Assembly: GCA_028285205.1 (NCBI GenBank)
Contig: JANQQA010000142.1
Coordinates: 44,290 to 108,289 of the forward strand
Direction of reading: 5' to 3'
DNA length: 64,000 nucleotides
Origin: Bythopirellula sp.
Lineage (GTDB): Bacteria; Planctomycetota; Planctomycetia; Pirellulales; Lacipirellulaceae
The notes under the pieces were generated by a model that was given only the letters and a program-made list of their open reading frames with translations, searched no databases and was not told the DNA's origin. Positions 8,066-17,008 of the stretch are shown in pieces. A program made the translations under genes and the position numbers. The number at the start of each line of letters is the position of its first letter. Position 1 is the first letter of the stretch.

Positions 8066-8908
8066 ATGTCCGCACCACCCTACTTCAATCGCCTCCTGCA
8101 GCAGCTGGCCAATGACGATTCTCGAATCAGGGCGGCTTTCGGCAAGCATGTTCACTGGGGCTACTTTGCCGATCCCGGACACACGCCCGTGACGGCGGAC
8201 GACTACGGTCGCGCCGCCGAGGCATTATGCCTCAAGATGATTGAAATGGCTGATGTCTCAGACGGCCAAAAAATTCTTGACGTTGGCTGTGGATTTGGTG
8301 GTACTCTCTCGTGCCTGAATGCAAGGTATTCTCAACTTGAGCTAATCGGTGTGAACATCGACCCAGAACAGTTGCAGCAGGCTGCTCGCCTTGTTCGACC
8401 TAGACCGGGAAACAATGTCTATTTCATGGCCGCAGATGCAGCCGAGCTTGTACTAGCTGATGAGACAATCGACCTTGCTCTTTGTGTGGAGAGTATTTTT
8501 CATTTCGACCGTCCTCGTTTTCTTGCCGAAATCTCGCGCGTGCTGCGCCCCGGTGGCAGCCTGACAATTTCTGACTTTGTGCCCGATCAGCGCGCCACTG
8601 AATTCATCGAGGGCATCCACCTCAGCGCCGCCGAAGCCGTTCGCTCAGCCTACGGTTCGATCGATATCAGCTGGTCGTTGCAGCGTTACCAAGAGGTTGC
8701 GAATAGCTGCAACCTGTGCTTAACTCACGGGGTAGACATCAGTTCGCATACTCTCCCGACCTACGAGTTCTTGCGCGAATGTGTTCAGTCTTGGGAAGAT
8801 ACGGTGGAGGCCAAAGACTTTCAGCGGGCAACAAATCTCTTGGAGTGGGCCACTCGGCGGCAGCTAGTCGCTTATCAGCTGATGCGGTTTGAGAAGAAAT
8901 CACCATGA
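8066..8908 (+). CDS. SAM-dependent class I methyltransferase
   Basis: A 280-residue cytosolic methyltransferase. The SAM-binding motif I is ILDVGCGFGGTLSCL (residues ~69-83), followed by an acidic end of strand 2 (LIGVNIDPEQL), motif II/III around DLALCVESIFHF and the post-motif LRPGGSLTISDFVP. This arrangement matches methyltransferase_11/25 enzymes of the sterol or tocopherol C-methyltransferase and sarcosine/dimethylglycine type (HWGYFADPGHTPVTADDY is similar to the HxGYW substrate-side motif). The acceptor cannot be named. The gene stands alone, 280 nt after the HEAT-like gene. The ATG at 8066 is the first in frame and no alternative is better supported. Confidence 0.85.
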   Translation: MSAPPYFNRLLQQLANDDSRIRAAFGKHVHWGYFADPGHTPVTADDYGRAAEALCLKMIEMADVSDGQKILDVGCGFGGTLSCLNARYSQLELIGVNIDPEQLQQAARLVRPRPGNNVYFMAADAAELVLADETIDLALCVESIFHFDRPRFLAEISRVLRPGGSLTISDFVPDQRATEFIEGIHLSAAEAVRSAYGSIDISWSLQRYQEVANSCNLCLTHGVDISSHTLPTYEFLRECVQSWEDTVEAKDFQRATNLLEWATRRQLVAYQLMRFEKKSP

Positions 8909-9580
8909 GGCAAGCGCAGCATTCGGGCCCTTACCGGATGCATCGTCCGCCCGCATGCTCACCGCTTGCTAACTCGCACAGGTGCAGCAGGGCGACGCAA
9001 GGTACTGATTTGGCGAACTGCCCGCGGAGTGAAAACTCTTGTGTGGCTTAGCCATCTCTTGGCGTCTCCCGTTCGCTCGGTCGGTGGAGAATGCCCGACC
9101 GTAAGTGCCGCGAGACGAAGTGGACTAGCCGCACGCATGAAAACTCCGGCGTCTTGAGATGGCAGCGAGCTGTCGTCACTTTACCGTCAGCCAATTAGCT
9201 GGGAGCTCATGCGAATTGCGGAACACCAGAGAGCCGCGGCTTCCTCGCCGCCGTGAAATAGCCAAGCATCCACTGGGCCGTGTCCTGCTTACTAGATGGC
9301 CGACTGTTGATGCCTATGGGTTAAATCAACCCCTGGTCGACTGCAATCGGCAGTTCCGCGAGGTTCAGTATCCACTCATCAGAGCGGAGTCCGGCGCTGG
9401 GTCCTTGCCACTCGACTAGGGTTTTGTTGCCATGTCATCGAGTGTGCTTGCTGCGCGTTTGCACGTGAAGGGTAAGTCCTGAATTTGCCCGCCAAAATCT
9501 TTGCATCCCACCATGCACCAGCTTACAATCGAGGGCTTCCACCTCGACGCGACACTCTTAGATGCCCTCCGGAGCCCACC
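8909..9580. other. Intergenic stretch without recognised genes
   Basis: Open frames at 8966-9157 and 9159-9419 have arginine-rich, non-natural composition and no ribosome sites, and are not called. Near the right end, 9502-9517 holds TGCAT-6 nt-ATGCA, a possible weak relative of the palindromes at 7019 and 11154, lying 64 nt before the 9581 start. Confidence 0.5.
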
Positions 9581-10804
9581 ATGCGTAGCCTGTTGTTGTT
9601 TGCACTGATGTTTTCAGGTATCGGTTCTTCTTCTGCTAACTTGGTGTACGACCTGCAGATCGTCGCCCGCCAGGGACAGACGATCGGCGGCGCTGAGATT
9701 GGAAATCTGTCGGGCGTGGATTTGGCGGACAACGGACTGATCGCCTTCTCAGGGGACAGTGGTGGCAACGCTCATGTGTGGAATGCGACCAGTGTGCTTG
9801 CTGCCGAAGGACAACCCTTCGGTGGGGTGGCATCGCTGCCAGCTTTCGTCAGTCCAACAATTCAAATCAACAACAGCGGTACTGTGGCAGTCAGCACGGG
9901 ATTCAGAAGAGTCTTCGATCCAGGCTCGGGTACACTCATTCCCGATACCAGCGATGCCACGACAGGGGTATTCATCTCGACCGGTGCGGGGAAGATTGGC
10001 GGACTCGGAAGCACGATTGGTGGGCAGTCTCTTGATGGCGCCGTCGGCGCCAGTATCCACTTAGACAATAGCGGCAACGTCTATTTCCATAACGGCATCG
10101 GTGGGACTAGCCGGGGCGTGTTCACTCAATCGAGTCTGCAGATTGCTAATGGTACGACGGTGGGGCCGGTGACTGTCGCACTTGATACGGGATCGACCAA
10201 CGATTCAATTGATGTCGATGCCAATGGTACGCCCTATGTCTATTCGGTAAACGATCCGATCCCGCGGGCATTGCACACTCCAGCAGCTGTCGTGGTGAGT
10301 GAAGGCGACACACTGGGGACTGGTGAGACCGTCGATGGATTGAATACTTCGAACTTCGCCGTCAGCGAATCGGGCCTCTCGGCATTTGCTGGGAACACCA
10401 CGGGTCCCGATTTCGATTTCTTTGTCGCCGACGACAACGGCGTGATTGTGGATGAGAATTCCGTCGTCGATGGCAAGCTAGTTGGCTTTGTGTTCGATTT
10501 CGACATCAATAGCAACGGAACCTTGGCTTTCCTCCATGGTGATAACTCGGTGCTTACACAGGACGATATTGTCATTGAGCCGAATGATACCGTTGATGGA
10601 TTCTCGTTCCTTGGAGCCACATCTGATACGATCACCATCATCGATACAGGCGAGATTGCCTTCATTGGTACCTTCGACAATGGTATGGGCGGTCAGTTTC
10701 AAGCAGTCGTGCTAGCTACGGCCATACCCGAACCGTCTGCCTTCTTGTGCGTCTGCCTGATTGCGACCGTGGCAGGCACAAGGAGAAGAAAGGCCAAGAG
10801 CTGA
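9581..10804 (+). CDS. PEP-CTERM protein with repeated N-x-x-G / F blades
   Basis: A 407-residue exported protein. The frame runs upstream to 9485, but the ATG at 9581 gives a proper signal peptide (MRSLLLFALMFSGIGSSSA). The body consists of repeats containing G-x-I/T-x-F/V motifs: DNGLIAFSGD, NNSGTVAVSTG, NSGNVYFHN, SESGLSAFAGN and NSNGTLAFLHG, typical of planctomycete secreted beta-propellers (DUF7453 / choice-of-anchor tandem repeat class). Each blade alternates with REGQ-like segments (ARQGQTIGG, AAEGQPFGG, VSEGDTLGTG). The end is IPEPSAFLCVCLIATVAGTRRRKAKS. A larger paralogue of the same type is at 48770. Function unknown; presumably surface-displayed. Confidence 0.82.
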   Translation: MRSLLLFALMFSGIGSSSANLVYDLQIVARQGQTIGGAEIGNLSGVDLADNGLIAFSGDSGGNAHVWNATSVLAAEGQPFGGVASLPAFVSPTIQINNSGTVAVSTGFRRVFDPGSGTLIPDTSDATTGVFISTGAGKIGGLGSTIGGQSLDGAVGASIHLDNSGNVYFHNGIGGTSRGVFTQSSLQIANGTTVGPVTVALDTGSTNDSIDVDANGTPYVYSVNDPIPRALHTPAAVVVSEGDTLGTGETVDGLNTSNFAVSESGLSAFAGNTTGPDFDFFVADDNGVIVDENSVVDGKLVGFVFDFDINSNGTLAFLHGDNSVLTQDDIVIEPNDTVDGFSFLGATSDTITIIDTGEIAFIGTFDNGMGGQFQAVVLATAIPEPSAFLCVCLIATVAGTRRRKAKS

Positions 10805-10815
10805 ACGAACAGAGG

Positions 10816-10890
10816 AATGCGGATTGCAGAATCGCAGACGCGACTTCGTTCGCTCGCAAACTTCAATTTCCTTATTCCGAAATCCGCATT
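10816..10890. repeat. Inverted repeat with 10-bp perfect arms
   Basis: AATGCGGATT (10816-10825) and its exact complement AATCCGCATT (10881-10890) flank 55 nt that contain a second AATCGCAGA/CCTTATTCCG word set. It lies just downstream of the 9581 gene stop and could act as a large transcript-end structure or be the remnant of a small repeat. The rest of the 462-nt gap up to 11267 holds the palindromes at 11154-11195. Confidence 0.45.
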
Positions 10891-11153
10891 ACCGAATCCG
10901 AACGGTGATGATGAGGGAATCGCCATTTCCCGCTTGGGGTTAATTCAACCTCAAATCCCTAGAGCCCAAGTAAGCCTGTCTGCGCGATTGGGAACGCACC
11001 GAACTGCTGCAGCGAGGCGTGCAAACGCACCGAGTTCTCACGCCGGCCGCCCCAGGGCCGAACCTCGCTCATTGCGCTACCGACCGCGACATTTGCAAGG
11101 ACGCGTCGCGGCTGTGGGTTGAGCGGCCATCCAAATAGGGCGTTCTGGGTACT

Positions 11154-11195
11154 TGCAATTAAATTGCGTTTGCCGTAAATTGCAAAACAGTTGCA
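11154..11195. promoter_or_regulatory. Pair of Fur-family-type palindromes upstream of CobW-containing operon
   Basis: Site A (11155-11167) is a perfect 6-1-6 palindrome, GCAATT-A-AATTGC. Site B (11181-11195) is TGCAAAA-C-AGTTGCA, a 7-1-7 layout with five matched outer pairs. The centres are 27 nt apart, 72-113 nt before the 11267 start. Geometry fits a Fur/Zur/Mur dimer site. No such regulator gene lies in the window. Confidence 0.45.
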
Positions 11196-11266
11196 TGTGC
11201 GATCTATTCGCACCGAAGCCGTTCCACATCGGCCGTCCCTGAAGACCTACAGCAGGAGTTGACCTC

Positions 11267-12220
11267 ATGACTTGGAGTATCTTGCGACCATTTTGCATGG
11301 TCGTTGCGTTTGCCATTGTTTTTGATCCAGTCGCCGCCTCAGCCGCCAAACTCTACGCTTCGGGACAGCTCTTGATCCCTGGCGACCCAGCCATCCCACC
11401 TGGTCAGCCCGGCCACGACGATAGTCGTGAGAACTACATCTTTGAGATCGACTCAGATACCGGCGACGCGACCCCCGTGAGCCCCGTGACGACCGGTTTG
11501 CCCGGCGCGCTCGGTGCGACGGTGGACGGCACGCTCTGGGGATGGGCTGGCAGCACGCTGCAAATCGTTGATCCAATTACCGGTATGACGACCCCGGCAG
11601 GTCCGATGACAGCCTTTTCGGCGACCGGTTTCGACGTCACGACCGACGGCGTTGGTTATGGGATCACGCTGGGGGATGATCAACTCTTCAGCGTCGACCT
11701 AAATACCGGCGTTGCGACCAGCGTCGGCTCAGCTGGGGCCGTGAATGTTGCCCTGGAGGCCGCCGGAGCCGTTGATCCAGACGCTTTCATTATCTCCATG
11801 GGAAGCGTAGGTGATTCGCTCTACGGCATCGACTTGGATACAAACTCGCTCGTGGAGTTCGACCCACTGACTGGAGCGGCCTCAGTCGTAGGTGCGTTAG
11901 GCGCTGTGGATGGCGTGGGTGCGGGTATTTTCAGCGGCTACGCCGGATTGACGGGCGTCGACGAGAACGAAGATGGCCAGTATGAGTCGCTCTTTGGGGT
12001 AGTCAACTTCATCAATCCAGGAGGGCCCATCGGCTCGGTTCGCCTCGGTGGCATTGCCCGATTCGACTTGACGGACAGCTCTTGGGATCTGGTGGGGCTC
12101 AACGAAAACGTGATCTTCTTCGGGCTCGCAAGCCCGCCGGCGATTCCAGAGCCGTCGACGATCGCGCTTTGTGGCTTGTCCGGTGTTTATCTGCTTTCTT
12201 GGCGTCGCAAAGGGACTTGA
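11267..12220 (+). CDS. PEP-CTERM protein, predicted beta-propeller
   Basis: A 317-residue exported protein. Signal peptide residues 1-27 (MTWSILRPFCMVVAFAIVFDPVAASA). The body carries repeated I/L-D-x-x-T-G-x-x-T/S motifs: EIDSDTGDATPVS, IVDPITGMTTPAG, SVDLNTGVATSVG and EFDPLTGAASVVG, spaced 40-60 residues as in a secreted propeller. It ends IPEPSTIALCGLSGVYLLSWRRKGT. It is the first gene of a rightward run (77 nt to the HAF protein, then thioredoxin-like and CobW genes), and it is preceded by two palindromic sites. The palindromes and gene order make it a candidate for a metal-starvation surface protein, but nothing in the protein itself shows metal binding. Confidence 0.82.
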   Translation: MTWSILRPFCMVVAFAIVFDPVAASAAKLYASGQLLIPGDPAIPPGQPGHDDSRENYIFEIDSDTGDATPVSPVTTGLPGALGATVDGTLWGWAGSTLQIVDPITGMTTPAGPMTAFSATGFDVTTDGVGYGITLGDDQLFSVDLNTGVATSVGSAGAVNVALEAAGAVDPDAFIISMGSVGDSLYGIDLDTNSLVEFDPLTGAASVVGALGAVDGVGAGIFSGYAGLTGVDENEDGQYESLFGVVNFINPGGPIGSVRLGGIARFDLTDSSWDLVGLNENVIFFGLASPPAIPEPSTIALCGLSGVYLLSWRRKGT

Positions 12221-12297
12221 GTTATCAGCCAGGTACCCCTCCGGTTCTTCGCTCGACCGCTATCCACCTTCCCGAGTTCATATAAGGACATGACTCC

Positions 12298-13461
12298 ATG
12301 AAGACGACGTCCCAGGTTCATAGTCTTGCAGTCTTTTTCATCGCTGCCCTAGTCATCGGTGGAACGACATCCACCGTGTCTGCCGTGGTGCCTTATACGA
12401 TTACACCCATCGATACCCTTGGCGGTGATCGCAACTTTGCCAACGACATTTCCGATACTGGTTTTGTAACGGGTAACAGTCGAAAGGCGGGTGGTACCCA
12501 GTTGTTTCCCTATGTTTGGCAATCCGGCGTTGCGGAAGAGATCCCCATCCTTCCCGACGTGCCGACGTTTGGTCGCGGTTTTGGAGTCAATAGTACCGGC
12601 ATTGTTGCCGGCGAGAGTGGCAACGGTCCGAGCAAGGCGTTTCGCTACGACAGCACTACCGACGTCATCGACGACATCGGGAGTCTTGCGGGCGGTTCTG
12701 GCGGCGTGGCGAACGACATTAACGACGCGGGTGTTATCGTTGGTGCCGCGAGCAATGGGCAAAGCGTCCGAGCCTTTATCAGTGATGGTACGCCTGGCGG
12801 ACCGCTGGTCGACCTTGGCACGCCATTGGGTACGACTGACAGTTTCGCCCGCGCCTACGGAATTAGCCAATCGGGAGTGATTGCGGGCGTCGCGCGGAAT
12901 AACTCGGATACGACTAGCGAACCGACGCTTTGGCTGGACGACGGAGTCGGTGGCTATACGCCGACGACGATCGGCTCGCCAGCGGGTAGCGTTTTTGGGG
13001 AGGCGTTCGCCGCAACCGACGATGGTCGGGCGGTAGGACGGTACAGCGACCCAGTCAGCAGCCAGACGCGAGCCTTTTTCTACGATGGCGGGTCGAGCGT
13101 TGATTTAGGTTTGCTCCCGGGCGAGACATTCGATAACGCACGCGCTCTCGATATCAACAGTGCTGGACAGATCGTCGGCTACGTGGCGGACTTCGACAAC
13201 GCCCCATCGTTTGGAGGTGCGGCAGTGCTTTGGGAAGGTGGTGAGATATTTGATCTCAATGATCTGATCCCATCTGCGAGCGGCTGGAGTTTGCTAAGTG
13301 CCAATGGCATCAATACGCATGGGCAAATTGTGGGTTTCGGTACGCTCATGGGGCAGACCCGCGCATTCGTGCTTACGCCAATTCCCGAGCCCTCATCGAT
13401 CGCGCTGCTCGCCAGTATGGCAATTGGATGCTGCTTAGCAGTTCGGAGGCGGCAACGATGA
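12298..13461 (+). CDS. HAF-repeat PEP-CTERM protein
   Basis: A 387-residue exported protein. Signal peptide ends near residue 29 (GGTTSTVSA). The body is built of HAF-type repeats, each with A-x-D-I-N/S, G-x-I/V-x-G and A-F-x-Y/W motifs: NDISDTGFVTG, NSTGIVAGESG, NDINDAGVIVGA, SQSGVIAGVA, INSAGQIVGYV and INTHGQIVGFG, with partner motifs KAFRYDS, RAFFYDGGSSVDLG and RAFVLTP. Such proteins form extracellular beta-propellers of unknown role. The end is IPEPSSIALLASMAIGCCLAVRRRQR. Its stop overlaps the next start codon by 4 nt (ATGA), so expression is coupled to the thioredoxin-like lipoprotein. Confidence 0.87.
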   Translation: MKTTSQVHSLAVFFIAALVIGGTTSTVSAVVPYTITPIDTLGGDRNFANDISDTGFVTGNSRKAGGTQLFPYVWQSGVAEEIPILPDVPTFGRGFGVNSTGIVAGESGNGPSKAFRYDSTTDVIDDIGSLAGGSGGVANDINDAGVIVGAASNGQSVRAFISDGTPGGPLVDLGTPLGTTDSFARAYGISQSGVIAGVARNNSDTTSEPTLWLDDGVGGYTPTTIGSPAGSVFGEAFAATDDGRAVGRYSDPVSSQTRAFFYDGGSSVDLGLLPGETFDNARALDINSAGQIVGYVADFDNAPSFGGAAVLWEGGEIFDLNDLIPSASGWSLLSANGINTHGQIVGFGTLMGQTRAFVLTPIPEPSSIALLASMAIGCCLAVRRRQR

Positions 13462-13919
13462 AATCCATGGCCCGCGTGGTGGCTTCTGCGTCGTTTTTGG
13501 TTATGCTGGGGTGCCAATCCGCGAACTCCACAAAGTCTCATGTCCAGACGGCGGAGTCGGTCTCATACATTACAACCGAAGAGTTGTCGGCTGAGGTCGC
13601 TGAGGAGGACGGCATCGTGCTGGTCGAGTTCTGCGTTCCTGCTGGCTGCGCACGCTGCGATCGGATGCGACAACCGATCGATCAACTGGCAAGCGACGAG
13701 CAGCGAGGGCTCACGATTCGGCGTGTAAACCTCCAACAGCAGCCGGGGCTAGCTTGGGAGTTGGGCGTTAAGGTGTGCCCCAGCTACATTGCGTTTCGCG
13801 ATGGCGAGGAGGTCTTCCGAGCTGAGTATCCGACGTCCAGCGATCTGATTGCCGTTGAGATAGACCGATTGCGTCAAACTACCGAAGCGCAGCAGCTCTC
13901 GAGTTACTCTGCGCGATAA
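13458..13919 (+). CDS. Thioredoxin-fold lipoprotein with CARC motif
   Basis: A 153-residue predicted lipoprotein: hydrophobic segment FLVMLGC gives a lipobox-like cysteine near residue 19 (MLGC, slightly non-canonical). The thioredoxin fold follows: TTEELSAEV, IVLVEFCVPAGCARCDRMRQPIDQLA with a C-A-R-C redox pair, and VKVCPSYIAFRDGEEVFRAE, where the conserved cis-proline block CPS replaces the usual TPT. The additional cysteine just before the cis-proline is unusual and might join the active site. The ATG at 13458 overlaps the HAF gene stop, better than the in-frame start at 13428. Located before a COG0523 GTPase, it may handle thiols or metal at the surface (inference). Confidence 0.8.
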   Translation: MKSMARVVASASFLVMLGCQSANSTKSHVQTAESVSYITTEELSAEVAEEDGIVLVEFCVPAGCARCDRMRQPIDQLASDEQRGLTIRRVNLQQQPGLAWELGVKVCPSYIAFRDGEEVFRAEYPTSSDLIAVEIDRLRQTTEAQQLSSYSAR

Positions 13920-13946
13920 GCACGAAAGATTCTCTGAAAGAAAAGC

Positions 13947-15191
13947 ATGAGTAAGAAACTTCCAGTTACCGTTCTCTCCGGATTCCTTGGTGCCGGAAAG
14001 ACTACTACGTTGAACCACGTGTTGGCGAACAGGCAGGGCCTGCGGGTCGCAGTGATCGTCAACGATATGAGCGAGGTGAACATCGACGCGACACTTGTTC
14101 GCGATGGTCAAGCGGGCTTGAGCCGAACCGAAGAGCGGCTTGTCGAAATGACCAACGGCTGCATCTGTTGCACGCTTCGCGAAGACTTACTGCTGGAGGT
14201 GGCGGAACTGGCTAGAGACGGGCGTTTCGATTACCTGTTGATCGAGTCCACCGGAATCAGCGAGCCGATGCCGGTGGCCGAGACATTTACCTTTGCCGAC
14301 GAAGCGGGGCAGAGTCTGTCTGATGTCGCGCAACTTGATACGATGGTGACGGTCGTCGACGCAGTCAACTTCCAGCGAGATTTTTGCTCGTCCGACGATT
14401 TGGTCGATCGGAAGATGGGCCTCAGCGATGAAGACGAACGCAATGTCGTCGATCTGCTCACGGATCAAGTGGAATTTGCGAACGTGATCATGCTCAACAA
14501 GTGCGATCAGATTGACGAAAGTGAGAAGCACGCGTTGTTAGGCATACTGCGGAATCTGAATCCGAAGGCTCGCATCATTGAGACCGTCCGGGGCAGTATC
14601 GATGTTGACCAAATCATGGGGACGGGGCTCTTCTCGCTCGACGAGGCTGGCGCGCAACCAGGCTGGCTTGAGGTTCCGCGCGGACAAGAGGAGCCAGAGA
14701 CGGACGAATACGGCATCACGAGTTTTGTGTACCGAGCACGTCGCCCCTTCCACGCCGAACGGCTCTGGTCCAATCTCGATGTCGCGGATGGCATTCTGGC
14801 AGGTGTCATTCGATCCAAAGGGTTTCTCTGGATCGCCTCGCGCCACGACTACGCCTACGAATGGTCGCAAGCGGGCGTCTCGGTGCAGTTGAACCCGGCA
14901 GGACTGTGGTGGGCAGCCGCGCCAGAGGAGGAGTGGCCAGAGGACTCGCCAGAAAATGCGGAACTGGTCGCTGACATTCAACGAGAATTTGTGGAGCCCC
15001 ACGGCGACCGCCGCCAAGAGATCGTCTTCATCGGCATCGACATGGATCGGCCCGTTATCGAGTCCTTGTTGGAGGGATGCTTGCTTACTGATGAGGAGAT
15101 GGAAGCAGGTCCTAGCGTGTGGGAGACATTCAACGATCCGCTCCCAGCGGTCACGTGGGATGATGCAGAGTATTCAGAGGAGCAACTGTAA
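13947..15191 (+). CDS. COG0523 / CobW-family GTPase metallochaperone
   Basis: A 414-residue G3E GTPase of the CobW/ZigA/YciC group, which load or insert metals, often under zinc limitation. Visible motifs: Walker [10 protein letters not shown] (residues 12-20), the metal site CICC (72-75), ESTGISEP as switch/Walker B region (100-107) and NKCD (184-187) for guanine. The C-terminal CobW_C domain includes RPFHAERLW and FLWIASRH, then an acidic tail. The gene starts 27 nt after the thioredoxin-like gene with AAGAAAAG before ATG. Context (surface proteins, redox lipoprotein, Fur-type palindromes upstream) supports a metal-homeostasis operon; the metal is not provable from sequence. Confidence 0.92.
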   Translation: MSKKLPVTVLSGFLGAGKTTTLNHVLANRQGLRVAVIVNDMSEVNIDATLVRDGQAGLSRTEERLVEMTNGCICCTLREDLLLEVAELARDGRFDYLLIESTGISEPMPVAETFTFADEAGQSLSDVAQLDTMVTVVDAVNFQRDFCSSDDLVDRKMGLSDEDERNVVDLLTDQVEFANVIMLNKCDQIDESEKHALLGILRNLNPKARIIETVRGSIDVDQIMGTGLFSLDEAGAQPGWLEVPRGQEEPETDEYGITSFVYRARRPFHAERLWSNLDVADGILAGVIRSKGFLWIASRHDYAYEWSQAGVSVQLNPAGLWWAAAPEEEWPEDSPENAELVADIQREFVEPHGDRRQEIVFIGIDMDRPVIESLLEGCLLTDEEMEAGPSVWETFNDPLPAVTWDDAEYSEEQL

Positions 15192-15616
15192 GCTCCTGCT
15201 ATGTGGCGGGCTTCTCCTGATGCAATGACATCGCTTCAGCGGACGTGAACATCACGACATCCCGTCGATGGGATCGCAGAGTTTCCAGCCATTGGCGAGG
15301 TTGGTCGTTGCGGCGCTGGTGAGCACTTCAACCCACCCGCCCGGTTCACGGCGGTCTTCTCTTGGTTCACTCTCCGGTCGTACGGCTTTGCGTCTGTCTC
15401 AACGCATCCCCCTCTGGTACTACCACCGCTCCAACCCGCAAGAAATGCAGCTTTTATCGATTCGTTCCTCACGTCCCTCCTACCACGACTGGCTGAGCTG
15501 ATCGACCCTGCGGAAATCACGAAATATTCAGCGACCTCCCGCAAGATATTGTGTAAAGTGGGACTTGGGTTGGGTTATGCACGAATTCGGAAACGCATTC
15601 TTAGGGGGAATATGCG
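15192..15616. other. Intergenic stretch
   Basis: Nothing convincing. A minus-strand frame at 15236-15544 has no homology-like features or ribosome site. An AGGGGG just before 15617 serves the haloperoxidase gene. Confidence 0.5.
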
Positions 15617-17008
15617 GTGTCTATCTCTACGTTCACTCGTCTCTGCGCAGTAGCTCTACTGCTCATCAATTCTCGCCTTGCCGTCGCTTCGGATACAATT
15701 TTGGACTGGAACACTGTGGCTACTGACGTTCTGGTTGCGGACGTCGTCTCACAACATCCGGGCATGGCATCGCGAACCATGGCCATGATCAATCTGGCGA
15801 TGTACGACGCCTTTCAGATGTCAGCGGTGAGCGGTACGCCCTACTACGATTACACCGGCGTGATTCCACCACCATCGAGTGCTGTTTCGCGAGATGCCGC
15901 CGCCATTGAGGCTGCCTACACGATTCTGGCGAACAATTATCCTGATCAGCTGACGATCTTGGATTCGCAGCGCACCACCAGCCTGGGTGCGATTACCGAT
16001 AGCGCGGAGAAGGCCGCTGGCATTCAACTCGGCGGGCTGATCGGCAACTCCATTGTCACTCGGCGAGCGGACGATGGTTATGATGTGAGCGTGCAATTCG
16101 TCCCCACAGGTGCACCCGGGCATTGGGAACCCGACCCACTCAATCCAGGACAAGAGGCCTGGGGGCCAGTTTGGGGAGACGTCAGACCGTTCTCGATTCA
16201 GTCGGGGCAGCAGTTTACGGTCGCGCCAATGCCAAGTCTCGACAGCGCCGAATACGCTCTGGCATTCGAAGAGGTCAAAGACTACGGCGCGTTGAACAGC
16301 CCATCACGGACCGATGAGCAAGAGGAAATCGGAGTGTTTTGGGCTTACGATCGATTTGGCTTGGGAACGCCAATGGTGCTATTCAACCAAATACTCCAAA
16401 CGATCGCGGTGCAAGAACAGAATACAGCCGAGGAGAATGCCGAACTGTTCGCACGTGCAACGGTGGCGATGGTCGATGCGGGAATCGCATCGTGGAATTC
16501 CAAGTACGAATACGACTTCTGGCGGCCGATATCAGCGATCCGCCGCGCCGACGAAGATGGTAATGATGCGACGGACGCCGACCCTAACTGGGTACCGCTA
16601 GGCGCACCCGGCGACGACCCCAGCAGCAGTAGCGACGACTTCACGCCACCTTTTCCGACTTATGTGTCAGGCCATGCCACGTTTGGTGGCGCACTGTTCA
16701 AAACGCTGGAGGAGTTCTACGGTACAGACGACATGAACTTCACGCTGACATCCGACGAGTTGCCCAATGTCGAGCGGCAGTTTACATCCTTCAGCCAAGC
16801 AATGATTGAGAACGGACGAAGCCGAGTCTACCTGGGCATCCATTTCTTCTTCGACGATCTGGTTGGCCAGGACCTCGGATCAGAAATCGCTGAGTACATT
16901 GCCAGTCGTCCGTTTGTTGAAGTGCCTGAGCCCAGCGGAGTAGGCCTGGTCTGCCTAGCGGGGGCGACGTTCCTCTGCAATCGGCGCCGACGTAGTCTCA
17001 GCATGTGA
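15617..17008 (+). CDS. PEP-CTERM vanadium-dependent haloperoxidase (PAP2 superfamily)
   Basis: A 463-residue secreted enzyme starting at GTG, with AGGGGG about 11 nt upstream. Signal peptide residues 1-25 (ending LAVAS). The vanadate/phosphate-binding residues of the vanadium chloroperoxidase/PAP2 family are all present: K296-x6-R303-P304 (SKYEYDFWRP), S351-G-H353 (TYVSGHATF) and R403-x5-H409-x3-D413 (SRVYLGIHFFFDD). The family oxidises halides with peroxide or, in some members, acts as an acid phosphatase. It ends VPEPSGVGLVCLAGATFLCNRRRRSLSM, so the enzyme is probably surface-anchored. The gene is alone on its strand. Which of the two activities applies cannot be told from motifs. Confidence 0.9.
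   Translation: MSISTFTRLCAVALLLINSRLAVASDTILDWNTVATDVLVADVVSQHPGMASRTMAMINLAMYDAFQMSAVSGTPYYDYTGVIPPPSSAVSRDAAAIEAAYTILANNYPDQLTILDSQRTTSLGAITDSAEKAAGIQLGGLIGNSIVTRRADDGYDVSVQFVPTGAPGHWEPDPLNPGQEAWGPVWGDVRPFSIQSGQQFTVAPMPSLDSAEYALAFEEVKDYGALNSPSRTDEQEEIGVFWAYDRFGLGTPMVLFNQILQTIAVQEQNTAEENAELFARATVAMVDAGIASWNSKYEYDFWRPISAIRRADEDGNDATDADPNWVPLGAPGDDPSSSSDDFTPPFPTYVSGHATFGGALFKTLEEFYGTDDMNFTLTSDELPNVERQFTSFSQAMIENGRSRVYLGIHFFFDDLVGQDLGSEIAEYIASRPFVEVPEPSGVGLVCLAGATFLCNRRRRSLSM

Noticed and set aside
9502..9517. TGCAT-6 nt-ATGCA as a third operator of the putative metal regulon
   Set aside because: The arms and the 16-bp length differ from the other sites; it is likely chance.
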